Shown here: positions 8,300 to 16,165 of the stretch, one piece after another
How positions within the stretch are numbered: position 1 is the stretch's first letter
Layout of the letters: the number at the start of each line of letters is the position of its first letter
Assembly: GCA_900767415.1 (NCBI GenBank)
Contig: CAAFYZ010000045.1
Coordinates: 6,088-70,087 of the forward strand
Length of the DNA: 64,000 bases
Origin: Clostridia bacterium
Lineage (GTDB): Bacteria; Bacillota; Clostridia; Oscillospirales; CAG-272
Direction: 5' to 3'
Translations under genes and position numbers: made by a program
The notes under the pieces: generated by a model
What the model saw: the letters and a program-made list of their open reading frames with translations, nothing else
The model's database searches: none
What the model was told of the DNA's origin: nothing

Positions 8300-9333
8300 C
8301 AGATTCCGAGATACCCTTTCAGCACTTTCAGCGTGTTTTCCACGCCCGCCTTGTGCGAGCGTTCGTAGCCGTGGCTCGCATAGACGCCCGCACCGATCAG
8401 TCCGTGGCGCAGATCCGCTCCGCCCGACAGCGTCGCCTCCACGTCCGAGCCGTAGTGCGGATAGACGTCGACCGCATAGTCGGCACCCTCCCGCTTCGCC
8501 GCGTCGATCAGTTTTCCGACGACGTCGTAACTGTAAGGACCGCCCGAATCCTTCGCGCAGATCGAGACCTGACGCTCGGTGCAGGAGAGTCCGTCGCCGA
8601 CACAGCCCATATCCACGCTGATCGCCTCGGTGACCCCTTTCGGCACGGAGGCGGCACCGCCGTGCCCGACCTCTTCGTATACCGTGATGTGAAGATAGGT
8701 GCGGCGGGGGAGGTGGGCGTCCGTGTCTTTGCAGTATTTTGCAAAGGCGAGCAGAATACCGACCGAGAGTTTGTCGTCGAGGAAACGGCTCTTGATATAG
8801 CCGCTCTCCGTCACCCGCGTGCGGGGGTCGAAGGCGACGATGTCCCCGACCTCGATGCCGAGCGCGCGGGTCTTCTCCGCCGTGTCGGTGTCCTCGTCGA
8901 GGACGACCTCGGTCGTGTCGAAAGAACGCTTAGTATCCGCATAAGAGCCGTTGACGTGTACCGACGCGTTCAGAAGTTGCAGAGTCCCTTCGTAAAGATT
9001 CCCCATGCGGGTGTAGACCCGCACGTTTTCGCATTCGCCGTTCTCCGCGCGCATACCGCCGAGGGGGGTCAGACGCAGACGCCCGTTCCCTTTGATTTCG
9101 GCGACCATAGCGCCGAGCGTGTCGGTGTGCGCCTCGAGAAGGAGCGCGCCCTCCGTCCCCTCGCCGCCGAGATCGACCAGCACGCCGCCTTTTTCGGTCT
9201 CTGCGGCGGGGAAGCCGAGTGCCTCGAATTCTTCTTTTACAAAGCGGGCGGCACCGGCGGTAAAGCCCGTCGGGCTGTCGATTGCGAGCAGCTCGCGGCA
9301 TTTTTCGGTTGCGAATTCCGCATAATCTTTCAT
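8299..9333 (-). CDS. M42 family metallopeptidase (glutamyl aminopeptidase / FrvX type)
   Basis: 344 residues from the ATG at 9333 (GGAGA upstream); the longer open frame lacks a ribosome site. Metal and catalytic motifs of family M42 are present: 'LEAHTDTLG', 'SRFLDDKLSVG', 'YEEVGHGGAASV', 'SVDMGCVGDG', and a late His in 'ASHGYERSHK'. M42 enzymes form dodecameric tetrahedral aminopeptidases that trim short peptides; older annotation calls them endoglucanase M. First gene of the leftward cluster with mutY, pepT, malQ and the esterase; a promoter lies at 9387-9415. Confidence 0.92.
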   Translation of the reverse strand: MKDYAEFATEKCRELLAIDSPTGFTAGAARFVKEEFEALGFPAAETEKGGVLVDLGGEGTEGALLLEAHTDTLGAMVAEIKGNGRLRLTPLGGMRAENGECENVRVYTRMGNLYEGTLQLLNASVHVNGSYADTKRSFDTTEVVLDEDTDTAEKTRALGIEVGDIVAFDPRTRVTESGYIKSRFLDDKLSVGILLAFAKYCKDTDAHLPRRTYLHITVYEEVGHGGAASVPKGVTEAISVDMGCVGDGLSCTERQVSICAKDSGGPYSYDVVGKLIDAAKREGADYAVDVYPHYGSDVEATLSGGADLRHGLIGAGVYASHGYERSHKAGVENTLKVLKGYLGI

Positions 9334-9386
9334 TTCGTTTTCTCCTTTGCCATCGTCGGGAAACAAAATTCTTTCCTTAATTTCTA

Positions 9387-9415
9387 ATGGTATCATAAAA
9401 CCGCCCTTTTGTCAA
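9387..9415 (-). promoter_or_regulatory. Sigma-A promoter of the M42-mutY-pepT-malQ-esterase cluster
   Basis: Minus strand: TTGACA (9410-9415), 17-bp spacer, TACCAT (9387-9392). It is the only good leftward promoter seen upstream of the five-gene cluster. Confidence 0.6.
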
Positions 9416-9480
9416 TCGCGAAGGGCGAAAAAACCGTCTTTTTCGGGGGACGGGCGGAAAAATTCTTTTTGCGGTTTCTC

Positions 9481-9509
9481 TTGATTCCGTCGCGAAAATG
9501 CGGTATAAT
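9481..9509 (+). promoter_or_regulatory. Distal promoter upstream of cysK
   Basis: TTGATT (9481-9486), 17-bp spacer, TATAAT (9504-9509). Lies 119 bp upstream of the main cysK promoter. Confidence 0.55.
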
Positions 9510-9599
9510 CATATCGGCACCGTTTGCGCGTTCCGACGCGCTCGTTTTCCGGGGAGTGGCGGAATGCTTTGAAAAAGTACGGATTTTTTTCAAAACCTC

Positions 9600-9628
9600 T
9601 TGACAAATCCGTCGTTCCGAATTATAAT
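9600..9628 (+). promoter_or_regulatory. Consensus sigma-A promoter of cysK
   Basis: TTGACA (9600-9605), 17-bp spacer, TATAAT (9623-9628): a perfect match to the consensus. It is overlapped at its downstream edge by the inverted repeat at 9628-9648. Confidence 0.85.
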
Positions 9629-9648
9629 ACTAACATACTATGTTGGTA
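9628..9648 (+). promoter_or_regulatory. Probable Rrf2-family operator at the cysK promoter
   Basis: Inverted repeat TACTAACATA-C-TATGTTGGTA (9 of 10 positions symmetrical). It begins on the last base of the -10 and covers the expected transcription start, a classic repressor position. The Rrf2-type regulator gene at 11799 is in the same gene run, and Rrf2 proteins (CymR, IscR) commonly control cysteine and Fe-S genes. That this site is theirs is inference. Confidence 0.6.
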
Positions 9649-9684
9649 GGTTGATAAACCGCCACGAAAACGGAGGAAAACAAT

Positions 9685-10614
9685 ATGTCGCACATCTATA
9701 CATCTGCCGATCAGCTGGTCGGCAACACCCCCCTGCTCGAACTGTCGCATATCGAGAAGGAACTCGGACTGAAAGCGAAGATTCTCGCGAAACTCGAATA
9801 TTTCAATCCCGCGGGGTCGGTCAAGGACCGTGTCGCCCTCGCCATGATCGACGACGCGGAGGCGAAGGGGGTTCTGACGCCCGAATCGGTGATTATCGAA
9901 CCGACCTCGGGCAATACCGGTATCGGACTTGCCTCGGTTGCCGCCGCGAGAGGGTATCAGATCATCATCGTGATGCCCGAGACCATGTCGGTCGAACGCC
10001 GTCAGCTCATGAAGGCATACGGCGCGGAACTGGTACTGACCGAAGGGGCGCAGGGTATGAAGGGCGCGATCGCAAAAGCGGAAGAGCTCGCCCGTGAGAT
10101 CCCGCACGCCTTTATCCCCGGTCAGTTTGTCAACCCCGCGAACCCGAAGGCGCACGAAGAGCATACGGGTCCCGAGATCTATGCGGACACGGACGGGAAG
10201 GTCGATATTTTCGTCGCGGGCGTCGGCACCGGCGGCACGGTGACGGGTGTCGGGCATTATCTGAAGTCGAAGAATCCGAAGATCCGCGTCGTCGCCGTCG
10301 AGCCGAAGACCTCTGCGGTGCTTTCGACCGGCGTCGCCGGCAAACATAAGATTCAGGGCATCGGCGCGGGCTTTGTCCCCGACGTCCTCGATACCGGGGT
10401 CTATGACGAGATTCTGCCGGTGTCGGACGAGGACGCCTTTGAGGGCGGACGCCTTGTCGGCAGACGGGAGGGCGTGCTCGTCGGCATTTCTTCGGGCGCG
10501 GCACTTCATGCGGCGATCGAACTCGCAAAGAGAGAAGAGAACGCGGGGAAGACGATCGTCGTCCTCTTCCCGGATACGGGCGACCGCTATCTTTCCTCGC
10601 CGATGTTTTCCTGA
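9685..10614 (+). CDS. cysK: Cysteine synthase A (O-acetylserine sulfhydrylase)
   Basis: 309 residues, typical. PLP-enzyme motifs: the Schiff-base Lys in 'NPAGSVKDR', the substrate loop 'TSGNTGIGL', the phosphate-binding 'GTGGTVTG', and 'ISSGAAL' near the C-terminus. It makes cysteine from O-acetylserine and sulfide in the cytoplasm. GGAGG stands just upstream of the start. The promoter is a perfect consensus with an inverted repeat at its start site, and the gene is followed by mnmA and an Rrf2 regulator, so sulfur or Fe-S status probably controls it. Confidence 0.97.
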   Translation: MSHIYTSADQLVGNTPLLELSHIEKELGLKAKILAKLEYFNPAGSVKDRVALAMIDDAEAKGVLTPESVIIEPTSGNTGIGLASVAAARGYQIIIVMPETMSVERRQLMKAYGAELVLTEGAQGMKGAIAKAEELAREIPHAFIPGQFVNPANPKAHEEHTGPEIYADTDGKVDIFVAGVGTGGTVTGVGHYLKSKNPKIRVVAVEPKTSAVLSTGVAGKHKIQGIGAGFVPDVLDTGVYDEILPVSDEDAFEGGRLVGRREGVLVGISSGAALHAAIELAKREENAGKTIVVLFPDTGDRYLSSPMFS

Positions 10615-10704
10615 TTTTTCTCCGACGGTTTTTCAAAAAGAGTCGGAATCCCGGTAAAAAACAAAGATTTATCTCATCATAAACCAAGTAAAGGAAACGA
10701 AAGA

Positions 10705-11802
10705 ATGAAGGTTCTTGTCGCGATGAGCGGCGGGGTGGATTCCGCCGTCGCCGCCAAACTTCTCGTAGAGGCGGGGCACGAATGTGTCGGCTGTACGATG
10801 AAGCTCTATCACAATGAGGACGCCGGGATTCCCGCGGCGCACACCTGCTGTTCGCTCGACGACGTGGAGGATGCGCGCGCCGTGGCGAACCGCCTCGGTA
10901 TGCCCTATTATGTTTTCAACTTCTCGGACGACTTCGGCGAGAAGATCATCGACAAGTTTATCCGCTCCTATGAGTGCGGCATCACGCCGAACCCCTGCAT
11001 CGACTGTAACCGGTATATGAAGTTCGAAAAACTCTTCGACCGCGCGCGCGTTCTCGGGTGCGACCACATCGCGACGGGGCATTATGCGCGCGTCGGCTTC
11101 GAGAACGGAAAATACGTTCTGAAAAAGGCACTCGACCCGAAAAAAGATCAGAGTTACGTCCTTTACAACCTGACGCAAGAGCAACTCGCCCGCACGCTCT
11201 TCCCCCTCGGGGAGATCGGGAGCAAGGCCGAGACGCGCACGATCGCCGCGCAGGGCGGACTCGGCAACGCGGACAAGCCGGACAGCCAGGACATCTGCTT
11301 TGTCCCCGACGGGGATTATGCGAAGATTATCGAACTGCATACGGGGAAACCTTCGACCCCTGGCGATTACGTCGACGGGGACGGGAAGGTGCTCGGCAGG
11401 CACAAAGGGATCGTGCACTATACCGTCGGTCAGCACAAGGGACTCGGACTCCCGTTCCCCGAAAAAATGTACGTGACGAAGATCTGCCCCGAGAGCAATA
11501 CCGTCGTCCTCGGCAGAGAAGAAGAACTTTACCGCGCCGACGCTGTGGCGGGAGAGGTGAACTGGATCTCGGGAGAAACACCGCAGACTCCCTTCCGGTG
11601 TCTTGCGAAAATCCGCTATCGCAAGCCCGAAGAGCCGGTGACGGTAACGCCGCTTCCCGACGGGCGGATCGCCCTTTGCTTCGACGCGCCGCAGCGCGCG
11701 ATCACGCCCGGGCAGGCGGTCGTCCTCTACGACGGAGACATCGTCCTCGGCGGCGGTGTCATTCTCCGCGACACACAGACGGGAGAGGGGGCGGACGCAT
11801 GA
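10705..11802 (+). CDS. mnmA: tRNA-specific 2-thiouridylase
   Basis: 365 residues. The ATP-pyrophosphatase loop 'MSGGVDSAVAAKLL' opens the protein; 'NPCIDCNRYMKF' and 'DSQDICFV' carry conserved catalytic regions, and the C-terminal beta domain is present ('GRHKGIVHYTVGQHKGLG'). MnmA puts sulfur on U34 of Lys, Glu and Gln tRNAs, taking it from a cysteine desulfurase. No iscS is present in the window. The last bases overlap the start of the rrf2 gene as ATGA. Start supported by AAAGGA. Confidence 0.97.
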   Translation: MKVLVAMSGGVDSAVAAKLLVEAGHECVGCTMKLYHNEDAGIPAAHTCCSLDDVEDARAVANRLGMPYYVFNFSDDFGEKIIDKFIRSYECGITPNPCIDCNRYMKFEKLFDRARVLGCDHIATGHYARVGFENGKYVLKKALDPKKDQSYVLYNLTQEQLARTLFPLGEIGSKAETRTIAAQGGLGNADKPDSQDICFVPDGDYAKIIELHTGKPSTPGDYVDGDGKVLGRHKGIVHYTVGQHKGLGLPFPEKMYVTKICPESNTVVLGREEELYRADAVAGEVNWISGETPQTPFRCLAKIRYRKPEEPVTVTPLPDGRIALCFDAPQRAITPGQAVVLYDGDIVLGGGVILRDTQTGEGADA

Positions 11803-12221
11803 TTTCCACCCGCGGCAGATACGCGCTCCGCGTCCTGACGGATCTCGCCGCGCATCCGGGCGTCTATACCCCGATGCGCGAGGTCGCGGCAAGACAGGAG
11901 ATCTCCTTAAAATATATCGAAAAGATTCTTCCTTCGCTGGTGAGCGGCGGCTTTGTCGAAGGGGTACACGGCAAGGGGGGCGGATACCGCCTTGCACGCG
12001 ACCCTTCCGCCATTACCGTGTATGACGTTCTCCTGCTTGCGGAGGGGGATCTTGCCCCCGTTACCTGCCTGTCACGGGAGGCATCTCCCTGTCCCCGCGC
12101 CGCATACTGCAAGACGCTCCCCATGTGGAAAAAGTATGCGCAGATGACAAAAGAGTATTTTGAAAGCATTACGATATCCGATCTTGTAAACACGGAGAGT
12201 GCCGGGGATTTTGTCATATAA
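11799..12221 (+). CDS. Rrf2 family transcriptional regulator with three clustered Cys
   Basis: 140 residues starting inside the mnmA stop (ATGA overlap). The N-terminal winged helix is typical ('STRGRYALRVLTDLA', 'ISLKYIEKILPSL', 'HGKGGGYRLARDP'). The Cys motif 'CLSREASPCPRAAYC' (C-x7-... -C-x5-C pattern near residues 87-101) resembles the Fe-S binding segment of IscR and NsrR, though the first spacing is longer than in IscR (x5). CymR, the cysteine regulator of this family, lacks this cluster. Its place after cysK and mnmA and the inverted repeat at the cysK promoter suggest a regulator of cysteine or Fe-S supply. Confidence 0.9.
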   Translation: MISTRGRYALRVLTDLAAHPGVYTPMREVAARQEISLKYIEKILPSLVSGGFVEGVHGKGGGYRLARDPSAITVYDVLLLAEGDLAPVTCLSREASPCPRAAYCKTLPMWKKYAQMTKEYFESITISDLVNTESAGDFVI

Positions 12222-12240
12222 GTAAAGAAAGATTTACATT
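12220..12240 (+). repeat. Dispersed element, copy C (after rrf2)
   Basis: AAGTAAAG-AAA-GATTTACATT overlaps the rrf2 stop codon, and TTTGCAAC follows directly. A divergent copy; the spacer is not exactly 4 bp. Confidence 0.3.
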
Positions 12241-12273
12241 TTTGCAACAAATCAAAAGAATCGGAGAGAAAAT

Positions 12274-12315
12274 ATGAAGAAAACGACAAAGAGCATACGG
12301 GAGGAGAGAAGATGA
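12274..12315 (+). CDS. 13-residue upstream ORF coupled to mtnN
   Basis: A short frame MKKTTKSIREERR has its own ribosome site (CGGAGAG, 12262-12268) and stops at TGA 12313-12315, overlapping the mtnN start as ATGA. It carries the mtnN ribosome site AGGAGAG within its last codons. Too short for homology; likely role, if any, is translational coupling. Confidence 0.35.
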   Translation: MKKTTKSIREERR

Positions 12316-13007
12316 TCGGGATCATCGGTGCGATGGCGTCGGAGGTTGACGCCCTGATTGCCGAACTTTCGGAGGCAAAGAGCGAGCGGATCTCGGGCAG
12401 TCTCTTCACCACGGGACGCCTCGCGGGGGAAGAGGTCGTGATTGTCCGCTCGGGGATCGGTAAGGTCGCGGCGGCGACCGCCGCGGAGGCGATGATCCTC
12501 CGCTATGCGCCGACCCTGCTCGTCAACACGGGCGTCGGCGGCTCTCTGTCGGAAAACCTGTCGGTGACCGACATCGCGATCGCCGACCGTGCGGTGGAGC
12601 ACGATATGGACACGACCCCCCTCGGCGACCCGCCGGGTCTGCTCTCGGGGATCGACGTCGTATATCTTCCGTCGGATGCGGACGCCGTCCGCGGGATACG
12701 GCAGGCGGCAGAGCACCTCGGGTATCGCACAGAGGTCGGCACGATCGCCTCGGGCGACCGCTTCGTCGCCTCTTCGGAAGAAAAGAAACGAATCGTCTCC
12801 CTCTTCGGCGCGATCGCCTGCGACATGGAAGGGGCGGCGATCTCTCACGTTGCCTATCTGAACGGGACGCCCGCCGTCATCGTCCGTGCCATCTCGGACA
12901 GCGCGGACGGTTCGTCGCACATGGACTATCCCGCTTTCCTCGAAAAAGCCGCCGCGCGCTCTCACGCGCTCGTAAAAGAGTTTCTCCGCGCATACCGACA
13001 TTTTTGA
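12312..13007 (+). CDS. mtnN: 5'-methylthioadenosine/S-adenosylhomocysteine nucleosidase
   Basis: 231 residues, the family's usual length. Motifs: 'IGIIGAMASEVDAL' at the start, 'NTGVGGSL', 'ACDMEGAAISHVA' (substrate Glu and Met) and 'VRAISDSAD' with the catalytic Asp. The enzyme hydrolyses MTA and SAH to adenine plus the thioribose or ribosyl-homocysteine, feeding methionine salvage. Its place after cysK, mnmA and the Rrf2 gene makes the whole group a sulfur-metabolism set. AGGAGAG precedes the start, inside the small upstream ORF. Confidence 0.95.
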   Translation: MIGIIGAMASEVDALIAELSEAKSERISGSLFTTGRLAGEEVVIVRSGIGKVAAATAAEAMILRYAPTLLVNTGVGGSLSENLSVTDIAIADRAVEHDMDTTPLGDPPGLLSGIDVVYLPSDADAVRGIRQAAEHLGYRTEVGTIASGDRFVASSEEKKRIVSLFGAIACDMEGAAISHVAYLNGTPAVIVRAISDSADGSSHMDYPAFLEKAAARSHALVKEFLRAYRHF

Positions 13008-13071
13008 AAAAGCCGCCCAACGGGCGACTGTCGCCGCACGGAAAACGCCGTCCGTCGACCCCGCCCGGCAT

Positions 13072-13120
13072 AAAAGCACCCCCGCCCTCATAGACTGTAT
13101 CGAAAGGGCAGGGGGCTTTT
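13072..13120 (+). terminator. Terminator-like hairpin after mtnN that also holds the next gene's ribosome site
   Basis: Long imperfect stem (13072-13088 with 13105-13120) ending in CTTTT. The right arm's AGGGGG sits five bases before the ATG at 13121, so the same bases look like terminator stem and ribosome site. Confidence 0.5.
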
Positions 13121-13591
13121 ATGTGTTTGGAAAAGAAGGAACGGTCGGAAAAAGTCTATCGCGAGGAGGGCGTCGCACTCCTCGTTTTGTACAGGGAAGA
13201 GACACCCCTGCCTCCGCTCGGCTGTGCGCGCGCCGAAAAGCGTCTTTGCACATACGCACAGCGCCTTTGGCGGGAGGTCGTCGCCGACGTCGAAGGGGAG
13301 AGAGTCCCCGCTCTCCGCTTAGCGTATCGGGAGAACGGACATCCGAAAAAACGCTTTCTCACCCGCCCTCTTTGCATACGCTTCTCTCTAACGTACCGCC
13401 TGTCGGACGGTATTTTGTTTTTCCGACGGCAATACGAAGGCACACTGCGTTCCTGCACGGTTTTTTCTCTCGACGATACTCTGCGTTTCGATGCGGAAAA
13501 CGGGTTTCTTCTCACAGAGAAGAAAAAGGGGAGAAGCAGGAAACAGCCGGCTCTCTCCCCGAAAAAAGAAATAAAAAGTAAAGAAAAGTAG
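13121..13591 (+). CDS. Hypothetical protein, 156 residues
   Basis: Not recognised. The frame has GC-rich third positions like its neighbours over most of its length and reads as alternating short beta strands ('ALRLAYREN', 'IRFSLTYRL', 'GILFFRRQYEG') ending in a Lys/Arg-rich tail, which suggests a small soluble beta-rich protein. No signal peptide or membrane segment. AGGGGG five bases upstream could start translation, but it lies within a terminator-like hairpin. The stop codon abuts the stop of the converging helicase gene with no gap. Confidence 0.5.
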   Translation: MCLEKKERSEKVYREEGVALLVLYREETPLPPLGCARAEKRLCTYAQRLWREVVADVEGERVPALRLAYRENGHPKKRFLTRPLCIRFSLTYRLSDGILFFRRQYEGTLRSCTVFSLDDTLRFDAENGFLLTEKKKGRSRKQPALSPKKEIKSKEK

Positions 13592-15976
13592 TCAGCTTTC
13601 TTTATTTTCCGCCCAGAATTTATCAAGAAGCATTTTCAGCCCTTTGGCATCGCCGACGAATTTCAGTCCGCGCCAAAGTGCGGGAATGCTTTTTTTGTAG
13701 AGCGGATCGGCAAAGCGGTCGTCGATCAGAACGATGACGCCCCGATCTTCTTCCCGACGGATAACGCGCCCCCCCGCCTGCAACACGCGGTTCATACCGG
13801 GGAAGACGTAGGCATACGCCTTGCCCGCCTCGTACTTTTCGTCAAAATACGCGCACATGGATTCCCGTTCGTAAGAGACGGCGGGCATTCCCGTGCCGAC
13901 GATGACCGCACCGATTAAGGAGTCTCCCGCAAGGTCGATCCCCTCGGAATAGACGCCCCCCGTCACGCAGAAGGCGACGAGGTAGGAAGGATCGGGAGCG
14001 CGGAAGGCGGCGAAAAAGGCGTCGGTATCTTCTTCCGTCGCGCCGCGCGTCTGTTCCAGCACACGGATCTTCGGATATTTTGTCCGAAAGGCGGCGGCGA
14101 GCGTCGCATTGTAGGAAAAAGAAGGGGTGAAGACGATATAATTCCCCCGCTTTGCCGAGACGGTGGCGGCGATCACACGGAGGACGGCGGGCAGGGTGCG
14201 CTCTCTTTCGGAGAGGCGGGTGCCGATCTTATCCATAATAGCGACTGCGAGCTGTCCGCGGTCGAAGGGGGAGGGGAGCGTCAGCGTCTCGTCCGCACCG
14301 TCCGCACCGAGCATGGCGCGGAAATAGGGCAGGGGCGAGAGCGTCCCCGAGAAGAAGACGGCGGAGTGCCCGAGGTCGAGACGGTCGGAGATCACGCGCC
14401 CCGTATCGACGCAGAAAAGTTTCATTGAGAGCCGCCCGCTCTCATAAAAGCAGAACGCCTCGTACCGCTCGTCGAAGTACGAAAGAATCCTGTGAAAGCG
14501 ACGGACCGTCCCGTAATAATTCCGCAGTGCCGAGAGTTTTTCTTCTTTTCCTTCCTCCTTGGAAGAGAGGGTGAGAAAGATCTCTTTTTCGGTCGCCGCG
14601 GCGAGCGTATCGAAGAGAGGATAGATCCGCGCGGGCAACTCTCTTGTATGGATGGCACCCACCTTTTCGCCGTCTTTTCCCTCCCGCACCTCGGAGGCGA
14701 GAAGGGGATAGACGATCGCACGGAAGGTCTCTGCCGCCTCTTTCGTCGCATGGCAGAGTGCCGCGTGCTCCCCGAGGGGCAGGGCGGCACCCGCGATCTC
14801 CTCTTCCGAGATTTCTGCCGAATACATGGCGGCGGCGCGCTCGGGCAGGTTGTGCGCCTCATCGACGAGAAAGGCGTAATTCCCGCCGTCGGTGAAAAAG
14901 CGTTTCAGATACACGAACGGGTCGAAAAGATAGTTGAAGTCGAGGATCACGACGTCGGCAAGTTCCGCATAGGCAAGAGACAGCTCGTACGGACAGACGC
15001 CGAACGCCTCGCCCGCCCGTCGGAGTTCCGCCATGCCGACGGCGGGGTGTCCTTCTTTGTAAAGGGAGAGGGCGGCGTCGGCGAGTTTATTCACCTTCGC
15101 GAGAGGACAGGCGGCGCGCCCCGTACGGCAGACGGTGTGCCGCGTGCAGACGTGCTCTTTTGCCGAGAGGGTCACGGCACGGAGCACGGCGCCCGCTTGC
15201 GAAAGGTCGCGGAGGCAGTCCTCCGCCGCTTTTGCCGTCGTGCGCTTCGGCGTGAAATAGAAGATCTTGTCGCACCCGCCCGCCGCCATCGCGCGCAGAG
15301 CGGGGTAGAGGGCGGAGACGGTCTTTCCCGTCCCCGTCGGTGCTTCGGCAAAGAGTCTGCCCCCGCGCTTTACCGTCCGGTACACCGCGTGAATGAAGTC
15401 CTCCTGTCCCTCCCGCATCTTCCCGTACGGGAAGCGGAGAGCGGCAAAAGAAGGAAGGCGCACCGTCACCCGTTCGATTTCGGGGAGGGCATATTTTTCC
15501 AGGGCAAGACGGCATTTTTCAAAGAAACTCTCCAGTTTCTTTTTCGTTACGGTCTCGACGCTCTCATACGTCTCTCCGGTCGCCGGGCGAAAGTAGAGGA
15601 AGGAGAGAGTGAGAGAGGTCGCCCCACCCTCGGAGAGAAGGGCGAGCGCCGCGACGTACGCCTCTCCCCGCGCCTCGGCGACGAGTTCTTTCCCGGGGTG
15701 GGAGGGCGTCGCATCGCAGGGGACGGCGAAGAAGAGACGATCCCCGTCGACACGGTCGGCGACGGCGCGCACGAGTGCGGGATACCCCCCGAGCGAAAAG
15801 GAGAGGTCGGCGGATACGGGTGCGTACCCGTCGAGGAACGCCACCTTCGGCGAGGTGTCGCGCATCTCCGGCTCGTCTTCTTCAAACGGGAGCGTCTCGG
15901 AGATGCCCCGCCTTGCCCGCGTGATAAATTCCCGCGCGCTCATTTTCAGAAGATTCTTTTCTTTTTCGTACCGCAT
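13592..15976 (-). CDS. DinG/XPD-like ATP-dependent DNA helicase with Fe-S cluster
   Basis: 794 residues; AAAGGAGG lies just upstream of the start. Superfamily 2 Rad3/XPD motifs: Walker A 'APTGTGKT' near residue 212, DEAH in 'LVDEAHNLPERA' near 371, and C-terminal 'GVYSEGIDLAGDSL' and 'QAGGRVIRREEDRG' (motifs V and VI). Four Cys between motifs Ia and II ('VCTRHTVCRTGRAAC', 'GVCPYEL') fit the 4Fe-4S cluster of this family. There is no N-terminal exonuclease domain, so it is closer to YoaA or CAS-type DinG than to B. subtilis DinG. It unwinds damaged or structured DNA 5' to 3'. Promoter TTGACG-17-TATAAT at 16031-16059. Confidence 0.9.
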   Translation of the reverse strand: MRYEKEKNLLKMSAREFITRARRGISETLPFEEDEPEMRDTSPKVAFLDGYAPVSADLSFSLGGYPALVRAVADRVDGDRLFFAVPCDATPSHPGKELVAEARGEAYVAALALLSEGGATSLTLSFLYFRPATGETYESVETVTKKKLESFFEKCRLALEKYALPEIERVTVRLPSFAALRFPYGKMREGQEDFIHAVYRTVKRGGRLFAEAPTGTGKTVSALYPALRAMAAGGCDKIFYFTPKRTTAKAAEDCLRDLSQAGAVLRAVTLSAKEHVCTRHTVCRTGRAACPLAKVNKLADAALSLYKEGHPAVGMAELRRAGEAFGVCPYELSLAYAELADVVILDFNYLFDPFVYLKRFFTDGGNYAFLVDEAHNLPERAAAMYSAEISEEEIAGAALPLGEHAALCHATKEAAETFRAIVYPLLASEVREGKDGEKVGAIHTRELPARIYPLFDTLAAATEKEIFLTLSSKEEGKEEKLSALRNYYGTVRRFHRILSYFDERYEAFCFYESGRLSMKLFCVDTGRVISDRLDLGHSAVFFSGTLSPLPYFRAMLGADGADETLTLPSPFDRGQLAVAIMDKIGTRLSERERTLPAVLRVIAATVSAKRGNYIVFTPSFSYNATLAAAFRTKYPKIRVLEQTRGATEEDTDAFFAAFRAPDPSYLVAFCVTGGVYSEGIDLAGDSLIGAVIVGTGMPAVSYERESMCAYFDEKYEAGKAYAYVFPGMNRVLQAGGRVIRREEDRGVIVLIDDRFADPLYKKSIPALWRGLKFVGDAKGLKMLLDKFWAENKES

Positions 15977-16030
15977 ATCCGCCTCCTTTCCGCCGACGCA
16001 ACCCGATCGCCGACGATTTTTTCGTTTTTC

Positions 16031-16059
16031 ATTATATCACATCTTCCCCCGTGCGTCAA
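16031..16059 (-). promoter_or_regulatory. Sigma-A promoter of the DinG-like helicase gene
   Basis: Minus strand: TTGACG (16054-16059), 17-bp spacer, TATAAT (16031-16036). Confidence 0.7.
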
Positions 16060-16104
16060 GGAAGAAAAGGAAAAAGAAACCGTCGGAAAGCGGGGCGGGA
16101 CGGC

Positions 16105-16133
16105 TTGACATTTCATGGCGCGCGTGTTATAAT
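16105..16133 (+). promoter_or_regulatory. Consensus sigma-A promoter of the HD-domain gene and followers
   Basis: TTGACA (16105-16110), 17-bp spacer, TATAAT (16128-16133), a perfect consensus about 33 bp before the start codon. Confidence 0.85.
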
Positions 16134-16165
16134 TATTATCAGCGCAAAAAAAGGAGGTGACGCCC

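Larger units (their letters stand above)
9334..9684. other. 351-bp divergent intergenic region with three promoters
   Basis: No gene is supported. It holds one leftward promoter (9387-9415) for the M42 cluster and two rightward promoters (9481-9509 and 9600-9628) for cysK, plus a long inverted repeat over the downstream edge of the second -10 (9628-9648). Between the two rightward promoters there is a two-codon open frame (ATG CTT TGA at 9564-9572) with a GGGGAG upstream, and an A/T-rich inverted repeat (TTTGAAAAA / TTTTTCAAA). Confidence 0.7.

Noticed and set aside
10621..10654. Terminator between cysK and mnmA
   Set aside because: TCCGAC ... GTCGGA gives only six pairs with a loose inner loop and is not followed by a T run, so I did not call it.
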